NCBI GenBank assembly: GCA_016787625.1
Contig: JAEUUD010000018.1
Location: 1-32,298 of the forward strand
Direction of reading: 5' to 3'
Length of the DNA stretch: 32,298 bases
Source of the DNA: Cyclobacteriaceae bacterium
GTDB lineage: Bacteria > Bacteroidota > Bacteroidia > Cytophagales > Cyclobacteriaceae
Shown: positions 16,601-24,023 of the stretch, piece by piece
How positions within the stretch are numbered: position 1 is the stretch's first letter
Layout of the letters: each line of letters opens with the position of its first letter
Translations under genes and position numbers: made by a program
Notes under the pieces: model-generated
Databases searched by the model: none
The model's input: only the letters and a program-made list of their open reading frames with translations
Told to the model about the DNA's origin: nothing

Positions 16601-16773
16601 CCGACGAATCTGCTCTTCGACATTTTGAGGAGCACTTCATCGCTCTGGCCCTCACGGCCGAAGAACAAATGGCTTTCCTCAATTTTGAATGGTCTTAACC
16701 CGGGGAACGGGTTTGCAACGCCTACTTGCTGCGGTGACTGGGGTTTTTCGTCAACTTGCTTTGCCATAGACAT
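13603..16773 (-). CDS. nSTAND1 NTPase with transmembrane helix, coiled coil and WD40 repeats
   Basis: The 1056-residue product opens with the nSTAND1 signature (NPFPGLRPF, then HLFFGRE). It has a Walker A motif GPSGSGKSS at residues 61-69 and a Walker B LILVDQFEE at about 159-167. A winged-helix-like region follows to about 420, with ISHESLMRIW at 401-410. A single hydrophobic helix (TVFGVLAIIALIALVYAF, 511-528) is flanked by a strongly basic stretch on its N-terminal side. Residues 533-655 are an Ala/Glu/Lys-rich coiled coil, and residues about 705-1030 hold WD40-type blades (GGSDGRILRW, LYIWDL, TSRDGKVRLWNW). STAND ATPases typically act as signal-dependent switches. The start codon overlaps the stop of the TIR-like gene (TGATG), implying translational coupling. 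Met3 is an alternative start. Confidence 0.9.
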   Translation of the reverse strand: MSMAKQVDEKPQSPQQVGVANPFPGLRPFKIEESHLFFGREGQSDEVLLKMSKSRFVGVIGPSGSGKSSFIYCGVLPILYGGFLTDTSPNWEVIVTRPGANPIDNLAESLLGASKEYKEADTEDKKIKRTIVSTLLRSSSLGLVEAIQQSRRSEDINYLILVDQFEELFRFKDSTDPNSVNETLGFVNMLMEAVNYEDSPIYVAITMRSDFIGDCAQFPELTRKINDSHYLIPQMTRDQKRRAIEGPVAVGGAKIAPRLTQQLLNDLGDNPDQLPILQHALMRTWSYWARFKDYDDEPVDLKHYEAIGTMKEALSLHANEAYDELDEEQQRIAEIMFKAITEKRGENFGIRRPTRLNEIAAIAGVSEGDVGAVIDKFREPGRSLVTPAHGVPLGPKSMVDISHESLMRIWVRLKNWVDDEADAVQMYLRLAEAATQYQVGKAGLWRPPDLQLALNWQAKHRPTLVWGQRYNPAFERTMIFLEYSKKEWDTEQRIKELEQKRRLQRARTTATVFGVLAIIALIALVYAFVQQVKATKSAEEAIQQRELAEVARAEAVKNAEEARRQEALAKEAEAAAKKSEEAARAAQALAETREKEAQQARIRAEKAEANAKAQEAIAVERRKEAEQQRRIAEDATKEANRQRYLAQAKAMAIKSKELDNDPVVQSLVAQQAYKFNTANAGNAFDDDIFNGLYHALDHKQWNDPLTRSLEGHEKGAARSLVTRVQTKEIYSGGSDGRILRWKPDGATWKHDSIMGGRTDFQVYTIDVSADGNSLVAGGATSGDITNNFIELYDLRNIGSAPKKIFGFTSVENVEYSKTENGVYVRDQAGFSIKFTDFNTVREVIKPKEKITMFALSPDGKKMAGTSNSGSLYIWDLANNYAEKVAFKNAAPLTTVAFAMDNSRRIIVGDNTGQVKVFVEDSNLPSVNLTGHISHIEQIVFNNAGTFLATTSRDGKVRLWNWTKLNENPIVLTDTNLGDWIWSAAFSPDDEQLMVGIHSNTKNAKETIHVWPTKVSTMANSLCTYIDRNMTQDEWDNFATGLRYESTCDNYPANNKK

Positions 16774-18200
16774 CAGGATTTAAAGTCTTGTAAAAAGTTC
16801 TTAATAGAGTCTAGTGATTTATTGCTGTCGCCACTGATGAGGGTGACGTTTTGGTTCTTGTAGTTGTCAAGGCTCGCCGCGCTGACGATCGCTTTGCCCT
16901 GGATGGGTTTATTGCGACCAAAGCCTGGTGCCTTCAGTAAGTCGAGGACCTTCATGCGTACCCATTGGTCGTTCACCTTGCCTTTGTAAATGATGGCGCC
17001 GTCAAACTGACGAAGGTTTTCAATGTGCTTCCTGCGAACTTCCATGAGGTCGCCTTCAAAGGCAGGGAACACCACATTGAATCCTGATTTCTGAATCACC
17101 TCGACCAGCGGCAGTACTTGCTGATGATCGATCTTGTCATGTACGAGGTAAATTGTCTTGCCGGATGAGGGTTGTTCGGTCATCTTGTTTTGCGACGCGA
17201 TCAACTCTTCACGCATGATGTTCTTGAAATCCTCAAGAGGATTCTGGAGTATCTCAGCGCCTTCCTGAGCTTCAATGTCACGACGCAACGATTCGATAAA
17301 TGCCTTCTGCTTCTCACTGGCATTGCGCAGGTTAGGTGCAATCCAGATCAATCTGGAGAACTCTTCCTTCTTTGACCGTTTAAGCACAGCATGGTCTGCA
17401 GCGAGTTTATTCTGAATATCAAGCACTGATCTTTCTGATCCTTCTGGAATTTCTCCATATGCACTTCCGATCAGGTGTACAGACAAACTACACTCTTCAA
17501 GGTCTTTCCGAACAATGCGCTCCAGGTCATCATTGCGCATCGGGAGAATCTGGTTTGGCAGTACGACATACCCATGACGCTGAAGTTCGCGCCGGATGAT
17601 GTTACGCTGAATAGAGAGATCATGACCTGTTTCCGCCAGGTAGATGGTTTTGCGCTTGAATATGTTCTTGACTTCTGCCTTTGTCTGTCCTTTCAGGATG
17701 ATGAGTGCTTCGTGGATATCATAAACAAGATCCACCATTTTCATCCAGTATTGTTTTTCAGCTTCCAGGCTGAAGAAGTCTGTATACTCCTTCATTTGAC
17801 CTGTTTCGTTGTCAAGCTGATACATATCATAGCTCAGCAAATCGCGAAGGCGAGGAGGCTGTTCCTGTGACGTAAGCGGTGATTTCATCACTTTGAAAAC
17901 ACGCTCGATCTTGGCACCGGCGGTTGCTTTATAAAATGATTCAACGGTATCCAGGCATCTTCCAGACTGCGCAAATTCCTTTGACAGAATCGTGACCAGC
18001 ACGGCAGCGTTGTTCATGCTTGACGCAACGTAGTCCTCGTGCTCAGACTTCAGTACAATATTGGTTTGTTCACCAAGCACCTGAAGCAACATCATGTCCA
18101 GAAACTTCTTGAACTGGGTTACCCAGCCGATCTCATTTTTCTTTCCGATCTCATTGTCCTTATCGGAAAAGGTGATCAGTACATCAATATCATACGCCAT
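16773..18200 (-). CDS. Protein with three TIR-like modules
   Basis: The 475-residue product starts with a TIR-like domain (residues 4 to about 100: DIDVLITFSDKD, WVTQFKKFL, AAVLVTILSKEFAQSGRCLDTVE). Glu87 lies where bacterial TIR domains carry the catalytic glutamate. A second module begins at about 184 (KTIYLAETGHDL, LQRHGYVVLP, SLSVHLIGSAYGEIP) and resembles DUF4062/TIR-like folds. A third begins at about 347 (KTIYLVHDKIDHQ, GFNVVFPAFEGD, FDGAIIYKGKVNDQWV). The repeated KTIYL opening suggests internal duplication. There is no signal peptide or membrane segment, so it should be cytoplasmic. It overlaps the nSTAND gene by one base and follows the transporter gene by 24 bases. Whether it cleaves NAD or is a scaffold cannot be told from sequence. 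Confidence 0.72.
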   Translation of the reverse strand: MAYDIDVLITFSDKDNEIGKKNEIGWVTQFKKFLDMMLLQVLGEQTNIVLKSEHEDYVASSMNNAAVLVTILSKEFAQSGRCLDTVESFYKATAGAKIERVFKVMKSPLTSQEQPPRLRDLLSYDMYQLDNETGQMKEYTDFFSLEAEKQYWMKMVDLVYDIHEALIILKGQTKAEVKNIFKRKTIYLAETGHDLSIQRNIIRRELQRHGYVVLPNQILPMRNDDLERIVRKDLEECSLSVHLIGSAYGEIPEGSERSVLDIQNKLAADHAVLKRSKKEEFSRLIWIAPNLRNASEKQKAFIESLRRDIEAQEGAEILQNPLEDFKNIMREELIASQNKMTEQPSSGKTIYLVHDKIDHQQVLPLVEVIQKSGFNVVFPAFEGDLMEVRRKHIENLRQFDGAIIYKGKVNDQWVRMKVLDLLKAPGFGRNKPIQGKAIVSAASLDNYKNQNVTLISGDSNKSLDSIKNFLQDFKS

Positions 18201-18224
18201 GGTGAGTCTACTTTAGTTTGATCG

Positions 18225-21200
18225 CTACACAGTTACTTTTCCAGATTTTGTGGTGACGTTTCTTACAAGGCCCTGCACGAGGTCGTGGTGTTTCGCCATG
18301 ACAAAATAGAAGTCCGGCAGGTTAATCCTGAAGACAACCGTTCTCTCAATCGCTTCGACTTCCGTAATCTTGACGGAGGGGCCTTCCTGAAAGAGGTCTC
18401 CAAAAACATCTCCTTTTTTCATTACACTGACCTCATTACTTCCTTCACGGAGTTTTACAGTTCCAACCGCGCAAATAAGGATGGGCCTGTTTTCGTCAGG
18501 GTTGGTAAACAATATCTTGTCCTGAGGCCTCAGGTCAACAGGAATGATCTTGTCGGCAAGGTCGCTAAGGATGGAGCCCGGGATACCTTCAAATACAGGC
18601 AAAGCCTTTATGAACATGACCATTTCAATCCCGAGGAAAAATCCATCCTCAAGGCCATCGAGCAATTGATTGCTTTCTATCGCGGTATCAAGGAATTTCT
18701 TGTCCCGTAAAGGAAGACGGTCGGCAATAACCTTGTATTGTGCTTTGTCTTTATTGAAGATCACCCATGCGGCCGTTTCCTGGAGCAGCCTGTCAGGGTT
18801 GAACATCTGGCCGATGAGCCCGCGGCTTACCCGGAATTCGGGAATAAATGCTGATGCGTAGACGGCACACATTTTCGTCCACCGGTTGTTGAGGTTAAAG
18901 TCACGGTTCAGGATGTAGTTAACTACCTGAACCGGATTATAGGTTTCGCGGGGGAAGTATACCTGCAGCCTGTTCATTTTCTCTTTCGGTGACAAGTCAT
19001 CGAAAATGGGGAAGAGGCGAGGCTTGACTTCCTGGTCAACGAAGAGATCCAGAAGCTCCATCGCGTAGGCAATACCATCGGCTGTGCCGGTTTCTACGTT
19101 TTCCCGAACCAGTTGTACTGACTGGGGGTCATACAAGATGGACATCAGCAGCGAAATCTGATCGTAGTTGTCGCGGAGTTCTTCACGAAGTGCCTGCTTG
19201 AGGAAAGAAAAATGCTGTTCATCAGGAAGTTCTTCCTGTGCATTGAGGTTCCACAACGTTTTGCCAACTTCCGTATCGAGCAAGTCCATGACCTGGCGGC
19301 GCTCGCGTCCCTTAGCATTGTAGTTGGTGAATCGCAGGGAGTAGAAGATCTGCTTCACAATGCGCTTATCCGGATAGTCAGATTTTTTCCAGAGCAACTG
19401 CCATGCTTCTTCACCTCCGATGTTTCCGATGATCTGAACAATTTTCAACATGACCTGATCGGTCTGTCCAGATTTGTAGAAGGCTGTATCAAGAACCTGC
19501 AGCGCGGCGGTGCCGGACTCTTTCAGGGCAGCGGTTGATTGATTGCTGTACATCGGAGACGACAACATGTCAATCAGTACCGGCCACGATTCAGGGCGCT
19601 TAACCTTTCTCGCTGTGAGAATGGCCTCGTTGCGAACTTTTGGATCTGCATCGCGAAGCAACTCCAGGAGAATGAAGATGGTTTTCTGCGTCGTCATCTT
19701 CCGCAGCAGTTTGGCTGCAAGCATTCTGTCGGATTGCTTTACCGACTTTCCAAGCTTCAATAGTTTTTCGGGGCTGATGGACATCAGGTCGCTGTCCTCG
19801 GCAGCTCCTGCCGCTTGTCTTGCAAGGCCGGTAATTTCTGTATCCGTCCCCTCAAGATTCAATCCGAGTTCCTCGATCTTGTCTTCGGCAAACTTCTTCA
19901 CCTTTCTCAAATCACTGGACGCGAGCTTAAGGACAGATGCTTCAAAAAGTGCAGGCTCCAGTTTCTCCATCAACTTGAGACCGTAGATGACCTTCTCTTC
20001 AGCGGTGCTGTTCACTTCTTTTTCCAATACGCTATTGAGGGTAAATTCCCGTACCACGTGACCCTGAACAGACTCGCGGTTCTTTTGCAATGAACCTTGA
20101 AGTGTATCGCGGTAGCCGCTGTACATCCGGTTGGTGATCAGGTACCATAAACCAAGCAGCGGAAGAGTAAACAGCGTGACAGACAAGAGGTTGAAGAAGT
20201 CAAACATGTTGATCAACACGATCAATCCCCCGGCCACCATCGTAGCGGCTGCAGTAACGACACCTTCAATCTTGGTTTGTGCATCAAGCTTGATGGACTT
20301 TTCGATGGGCACATAGTAATACTTGAACACAGGCGTATCGAGCGCATCGCGCAATGAATTGACAAACAGCTTGCTCATCGCGATCGCGATAAAGAAGAAC
20401 ACGACGGATTCTGTGCCGCCTTCATAGCCAAAGAAAAATCCAAGGCCAAGGGCGGCGCCTGTAAAGATGATCAGCAGGAGGGGGTTGATGATGAGGGAAA
20501 CACGAAGACCGTACTCCTGTTGAATCCGGTCAGTAACAAACAACCCGAACATGAAGCCGGTAATCACGACCGTTGCTTCGAAATAACTGAGGAACTTAGG
20601 AAGACCTTCGATGTTGTCGCTGAACATGGTGTTGGTGATGTTCAGGAACGAATAGTCTATAAACCGAAGGGCTGCAAATGATACAATGATAAACGCGGAA
20701 AGGAGGGCAAAGTATCTGAAGCGGAGCAAGCGGAACAGATTCAGTTTCTTGTGCTCTTTTTCATTCAGCATGCCAGCCTGTGGTGTTTTTGCGGCCACGC
20801 TGAGGTACCGGTTGGAAAGAACGATAAAGAGAACGAGAAAGCCGACAATACTAAACAGTCCGATAGTAAACAGCGATTTCGTTTCCAATCCAAACTGAAG
20901 CATGATTGGGATGGTGAAGAAGGCAATGATCTGGGCGATATCCATCCCGATGTCAACACTTCCCACCACGAGCTTCTGCTGTCTGAGTGTAAAGATCCGG
21001 TTGAATGATCCCCAGAAAACAAGGTTGGTTACAAAAGTGAATGGAAGAATCAGCGCAAAGCCAACGTAATAGAGGTTACGTGGGCTGATGATCTCAGGAT
21101 AATTGTCACCAAACTCGAGGACTGCTGTTGATGCAATGATGAGGAGCAAAAAGAAGACCGCCAGGTAGCGAAATGGAATGCGTCCTTGAAGAATATTGAA

Positions 21201-21419
21201 CAACCCTGTGGCGATAAAACCAAACCCGCCACCAATCACAAGGGCAACAGGGAGGTCGGTTTTTTCCGAGATGGTAGGATCACTCAAAAAGAAGGTCTGG
21301 GCAGCCACCGCAACGGTTGCCAGAAACAATCCCATCAAGAAACTGAGTGCCAAAAGAAGGGATACAGGGCCCGTTTCATTTGGCTCGACTCCGAGGAGTT
21401 TTGTCAACCTCTCATTCAT
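18225..21419 (-). CDS. NPT/ADP-ATP-carrier-like membrane protein with HEAT repeats and cNMP-binding-like domain
   Basis: Residues 1 to about 440 contain about 12 hydrophobic segments and resemble the nucleotide transporter (NPT/TlcC-type) branch of the MFS-like fold; FVNSLRDALDTPVFKYYYVP and the downstream KIEGVVTAAATMVAGG recall the second half of such carriers. Residues about 540-790 are helical HEAT-like repeats (LLELLRDADPKVRNEAILTA, WPVLIDMLSS, IVQIIGNIGG). Residues about 933-1064 look like a cyclic-nucleotide-binding domain (FIKALPVFEGIPGSILSDLA, then KKGDVFGDLF). The Arg that normally contacts the phosphate is not in the expected place, so ligand binding is doubtful. It is the first gene of the minus-strand block, 214 bases after queA. 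Its start is the ATG at 21419. Confidence 0.8.
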   Translation of the reverse strand: MNERLTKLLGVEPNETGPVSLLLALSFLMGLFLATVAVAAQTFFLSDPTISEKTDLPVALVIGGGFGFIATGLFNILQGRIPFRYLAVFFLLLIIASTAVLEFGDNYPEIISPRNLYYVGFALILPFTFVTNLVFWGSFNRIFTLRQQKLVVGSVDIGMDIAQIIAFFTIPIMLQFGLETKSLFTIGLFSIVGFLVLFIVLSNRYLSVAAKTPQAGMLNEKEHKKLNLFRLLRFRYFALLSAFIIVSFAALRFIDYSFLNITNTMFSDNIEGLPKFLSYFEATVVITGFMFGLFVTDRIQQEYGLRVSLIINPLLLIIFTGAALGLGFFFGYEGGTESVVFFFIAIAMSKLFVNSLRDALDTPVFKYYYVPIEKSIKLDAQTKIEGVVTAAATMVAGGLIVLINMFDFFNLLSVTLFTLPLLGLWYLITNRMYSGYRDTLQGSLQKNRESVQGHVVREFTLNSVLEKEVNSTAEEKVIYGLKLMEKLEPALFEASVLKLASSDLRKVKKFAEDKIEELGLNLEGTDTEITGLARQAAGAAEDSDLMSISPEKLLKLGKSVKQSDRMLAAKLLRKMTTQKTIFILLELLRDADPKVRNEAILTARKVKRPESWPVLIDMLSSPMYSNQSTAALKESGTAALQVLDTAFYKSGQTDQVMLKIVQIIGNIGGEEAWQLLWKKSDYPDKRIVKQIFYSLRFTNYNAKGRERRQVMDLLDTEVGKTLWNLNAQEELPDEQHFSFLKQALREELRDNYDQISLLMSILYDPQSVQLVRENVETGTADGIAYAMELLDLFVDQEVKPRLFPIFDDLSPKEKMNRLQVYFPRETYNPVQVVNYILNRDFNLNNRWTKMCAVYASAFIPEFRVSRGLIGQMFNPDRLLQETAAWVIFNKDKAQYKVIADRLPLRDKKFLDTAIESNQLLDGLEDGFFLGIEMVMFIKALPVFEGIPGSILSDLADKIIPVDLRPQDKILFTNPDENRPILICAVGTVKLREGSNEVSVMKKGDVFGDLFQEGPSVKITEVEAIERTVVFRINLPDFYFVMAKHHDLVQGLVRNVTTKSGKVTV

Positions 21420-21633
21420 CCGTTCAGGTTTAGTTCTTTCAACATGTCAATATCTGACAATTCATCGAAAAAACCTATTTATCAATCAATTTCAGCCCTC
21501 TTGAATTAACCTCTGGTTAGTAGTCAGTTAGCCAAAAATGATAAACAAGACCTTGGCCGTTTGTCTGGTTTCGGTTGACCGTGTCAAGGGCACCTTTGGG
21601 CTGTCAAATTGGAAGATTCAGGAAATCAATCCA

Positions 21634-22833
21634 TTAGGGAAGCAGCAGGGAGCTGTCGCCATAACTCAGGAACCTGTATCCGTTATCGAGCGCCTCCTGA
21701 TAAACCCTTTTCCACCCTGAGCCAATCAAGGCACTCACGAGTAAAAGGAGTGTTGAGCCTGGCTGATGAAAGTTGGTGATCAAACCGTTGACGATTTTCA
21801 TCCGGTATCCTGGCATGACAAAGATGGAGGTGGAACCTGTCAGGCTTTCCTTGCCCTCCGCAGTCATCCGATCAAGTACTTTCTGCAGCGATTCCTCCCT
21901 GGATGGCAAGGGTCCATCGGACTGATAGGGCAAGTACTGAGAAATCACGAAAGGGGCATCGGGATTCTGATGAAGCAAGACCCCATACCAGTAGATACTC
22001 TCAAGGGTACGGAGGGCAGTTGTGCCAACGGCAACAACAGGACGGATGCCATGTAACATATTGATAATGTTGCTTTTATAAATGATTATTTCCTCCTCGT
22101 GCATGAGATGATCAGCCGCATTTTCTGCCTTCACCGGAAGGAAAGTCCCGGCACTGACATGGAGGGTAACATAGTCGATTGAATGACCAAGTTTCTCTAT
22201 CCGATCCATCGTATCCGGTGTAAAATGGAGGCCTGCCGTTGGCGCTGCTACAGCTCCTGCGTATCTCGAGTAGACGGTCTGATACCGGTCCTCATCCGTT
22301 GCATCGGCTTCCCGCTTGATGTAAGGAGGAAGGGGTACCTCTCCGGCAAGGTTGACCACTTGTTCAAAAGAAAGAGCTGCCGGCGTCCATGAGAACGTGA
22401 TGGTTCCAAGCTTGCGATCCTTCCATTCAACTTTTAAAGAGACGTCACCCATGTTCTTTGTCAACCCACCTTCCAGCCACCGCTTCATGTTGCCCACTGT
22501 ACACAACCATACGGCTTGTCCGGTGGCCTTCATGGATGCTTCCATGTGTTCATGTGGGCCGGCAGGATGCAGGAGGAAGATTTCTATGCCAGCCCCGGTC
22601 TCCTTACGGAACAGGATCCGGGCATGGATTACTTTCGTGTTGTTAAAGAAGAGGATAGACTTATCTGGCAGATTATCAGGTAATTGAATGAATGATCCAT
22701 GGCGGACTTCTCCGTTCCTGTATACAAGGAGTTTTGACCGATCCCTGTTCTCCAGCGGAAAGTCCGCGATCCGATGTTGAGGCAGTTCATATTGATAATC
22801 GCGGATGTTAATGGGAGGGATTTCGGAGGCCAT
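21634..22833 (-). CDS. queA: S-adenosylmethionine:tRNA ribosyltransferase-isomerase
   Basis: QueA transfers and isomerises the ribosyl part of S-adenosylmethionine onto 7-aminomethyl-7-deazaguanine in tRNA, giving epoxyqueuosine. The family hallmarks are visible in order: YELPQHRIADFPLENRDRSKLLVY, LFFNNTKVIHARI, EVPLPPYIKR, YSRYAGAVAAPTAGLHFT, HVSAGTFLPVK and NFHQPGSTLLLLVSALIG. I choose Met at 22833 (MASEIPPINIRDYQYELP) because it matches the usual N-terminus; an in-frame ATG at 22854 would add seven residues. The product is then 399 residues, longer than the roughly 350 of Proteobacterial QueA but in keeping with Bacteroidota forms. It is divergent from menC, with about 59 bases between the chosen starts. 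No other queuosine gene is in the window. Confidence 0.93.
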   Translation of the reverse strand: MASEIPPINIRDYQYELPQHRIADFPLENRDRSKLLVYRNGEVRHGSFIQLPDNLPDKSILFFNNTKVIHARILFRKETGAGIEIFLLHPAGPHEHMEASMKATGQAVWLCTVGNMKRWLEGGLTKNMGDVSLKVEWKDRKLGTITFSWTPAALSFEQVVNLAGEVPLPPYIKREADATDEDRYQTVYSRYAGAVAAPTAGLHFTPDTMDRIEKLGHSIDYVTLHVSAGTFLPVKAENAADHLMHEEEIIIYKSNIINMLHGIRPVVAVGTTALRTLESIYWYGVLLHQNPDAPFVISQYLPYQSDGPLPSREESLQKVLDRMTAEGKESLTGSTSIFVMPGYRMKIVNGLITNFHQPGSTLLLLVSALIGSGWKRVYQEALDNGYRFLSYGDSSLLLP

Positions 22834-22892
22834 ATTCAAAAATAGGGGTGCCATTGTAATTGCCGTACATCAATCCCATATTCGTAAGTAAG

Positions 22893-23975
22893 ATGGCACT
22901 ACAGGCTTCATTTCATAAGAGGACATTTCACTTTTCGTTCAACGCCCGCACATCCCGTGGTTCGGTCAAGCAAAGGGATAGTTGGTTCCTGAAGGTTTGG
23001 GACAGTTCCGATCCAGAAGTATTTGGGATCGGCGAAGCAGCCCCCGTTACTGGTCTCAGTGCAGAGAAACCCGTAGACATTGACAGGCAGTTGAAGGAAG
23101 TCGTTGCCAGGCTATCGGAGAGTTCCCTGAGAAAAGGGCCTGCGACCCTGGAGGGAATTCACCAGGAACTCAAGGGACTTGCACTTTCCCCTTCCGTCAT
23201 TTTCGCAGCAGAAGCAGCCCTTTTAGACTTTAGCAATGGTGGTCGCCGAATGCTGTTTGATAACGGGTTTGTTACAGGTAAGCCATTGCCAATCAATGGG
23301 TTAGTCTGGATGGGGGGTATGGATGTGATGCTTCAGCAGGTTAGCATCAAGATTGAAGAAGGTTTCACGTGTATCAAACTGAAGATCGGGGGGTTAAACT
23401 TCGAAAAGGAGCTGGATATCCTGCAATTCATCCGCCGGAAGTACTTCAGGGACCAGATTACCATTCGGCTGGATGCCAACGGAGCTTTTAAGCCAGATCA
23501 GGTGATGTATAAGCTCATGGACCTCTCCCAGTACGATATTCACTCTATTGAGCAGCCGTTGAAGGCAGGTTCCGCTGTATTGGCTGAAGTATGCAGTAAA
23601 ACGCCGATCCCGATAGCCCTTGATGAGGAATTGACGGGGATTAGCTCCAAATCCGGGAAGGAAGAGCTGCTGGATAAGGTGAAGCCACAATTCCTCGTGT
23701 TGAAGCCCACTTTGCACGGCGGCCTTCACGGTTGTGCCGAGTGGATTTCCCTGGCAGACCAGAGAAAGATTGGGTGGTGGGTAACATCATCGATGGAGAG
23801 CAACGTGGGACTTAATGCGATTGCTCAGTTTACGGCCAATTATCCTCTGCCATTGCCACAGGGCTTAGGAACGGGAACGATTTTCAAGGATAATATTCCT
23901 TCACCTCTTGAAGTCAAAAAGGGCCATTTGACATACAATCCCCAAGAAACTTGGGATTTCACTGAAGAAAGCTAA
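22893..23975 (+). CDS. menC: o-Succinylbenzoate synthase (enolase superfamily)
   Basis: MenC dehydrates SHCHC to o-succinylbenzoate in menaquinone synthesis. Numbered from the Met at 22893, the 360-residue product shows the enolase-superfamily barrel motifs: IKLKIGG with the K-x-K base (Lys162/Lys164), IRLDANGAF (metal ligand Asp194), IEQPLK (Glu220), IALDEEL (Asp244) and LKPTLHGG (Lys271). VTSSMESNVGLNAIAQ near the C-terminus fits MenC rather than dipeptide epimerase. The start at 22893 (MALQASFHK) matches the usual Bacteroidota MenC N-terminus; an in-frame ATG at 22860 would add 11 residues. Unlike many Bacteroidota, menC lies outside the rest of the men cluster, separated by two genes. The dipeptide epimerase subfamily is the main alternative, but the nearby men genes argue for MenC. 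Confidence 0.88.
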   Translation: MALQASFHKRTFHFSFNARTSRGSVKQRDSWFLKVWDSSDPEVFGIGEAAPVTGLSAEKPVDIDRQLKEVVARLSESSLRKGPATLEGIHQELKGLALSPSVIFAAEAALLDFSNGGRRMLFDNGFVTGKPLPINGLVWMGGMDVMLQQVSIKIEEGFTCIKLKIGGLNFEKELDILQFIRRKYFRDQITIRLDANGAFKPDQVMYKLMDLSQYDIHSIEQPLKAGSAVLAEVCSKTPIPIALDEELTGISSKSGKEELLDKVKPQFLVLKPTLHGGLHGCAEWISLADQRKIGWWVTSSMESNVGLNAIAQFTANYPLPLPQGLGTGTIFKDNIPSPLEVKKGHLTYNPQETWDFTEES

Positions 23976-23988
23976 ATAAATTAGCTTT
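23968..23988 (+). terminator. Short hairpin plus T-run after menC
   Basis: AAAGCTAA and TTAGCTTT form an 8-bp stem with the loop ATAAA; the stem overlaps the menC stop codon and runs into five Ts. The stem is A/T-rich and weak, so it may also be a binding site: it contains the same TTAG/CTAA half-sites as the palindrome 34 bases downstream. Confidence 0.4.
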
Positions 23989-23992
23989 TTAC

Positions 23993-24023
23993 TTGCTTCT
24001 TTAAATCAAACCTGCTTAGTTTG
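23993..24023 (+). promoter_or_regulatory. Candidate Bacteroidota promoter for the small gene and XRE-S24 regulator
   Basis: TTG at 23993-23995 is followed, 20 bases later, by TTAGTTTG (24016-24023), one mismatch from the Bacteroidota -7 consensus TAnnTTTG. The predicted transcription start would fall inside the palindrome at 24022-24040, leaving a very short leader. This is a pattern match only. Confidence 0.35.

Noticed and set aside
21418..21447. Nine-codon ORF (MLKELNLNG) ending in an ATGA overlap with the transporter start
   Set aside because: It could be a leader peptide, but it is too short to tell from chance and has no attenuator-like hairpin beside it.
21575..21587. Inverted repeat TTGACCGTGTCAA in the queA-transporter gap
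   Set aside because: The arms are only 5 bp and there is no T-run; not convincing as a terminator or operator.
21538..21720. 60-codon plus-strand ORF downstream of queA
   Set aside because: It runs into the queA 3' end on the opposite strand and has no recognisable features.
22860..23975. Dipeptide epimerase as an alternative call for menC
   Set aside because: The barrel motifs are shared, but the ESNVGLNAIAQ stretch and the menaquinone context favour MenC.
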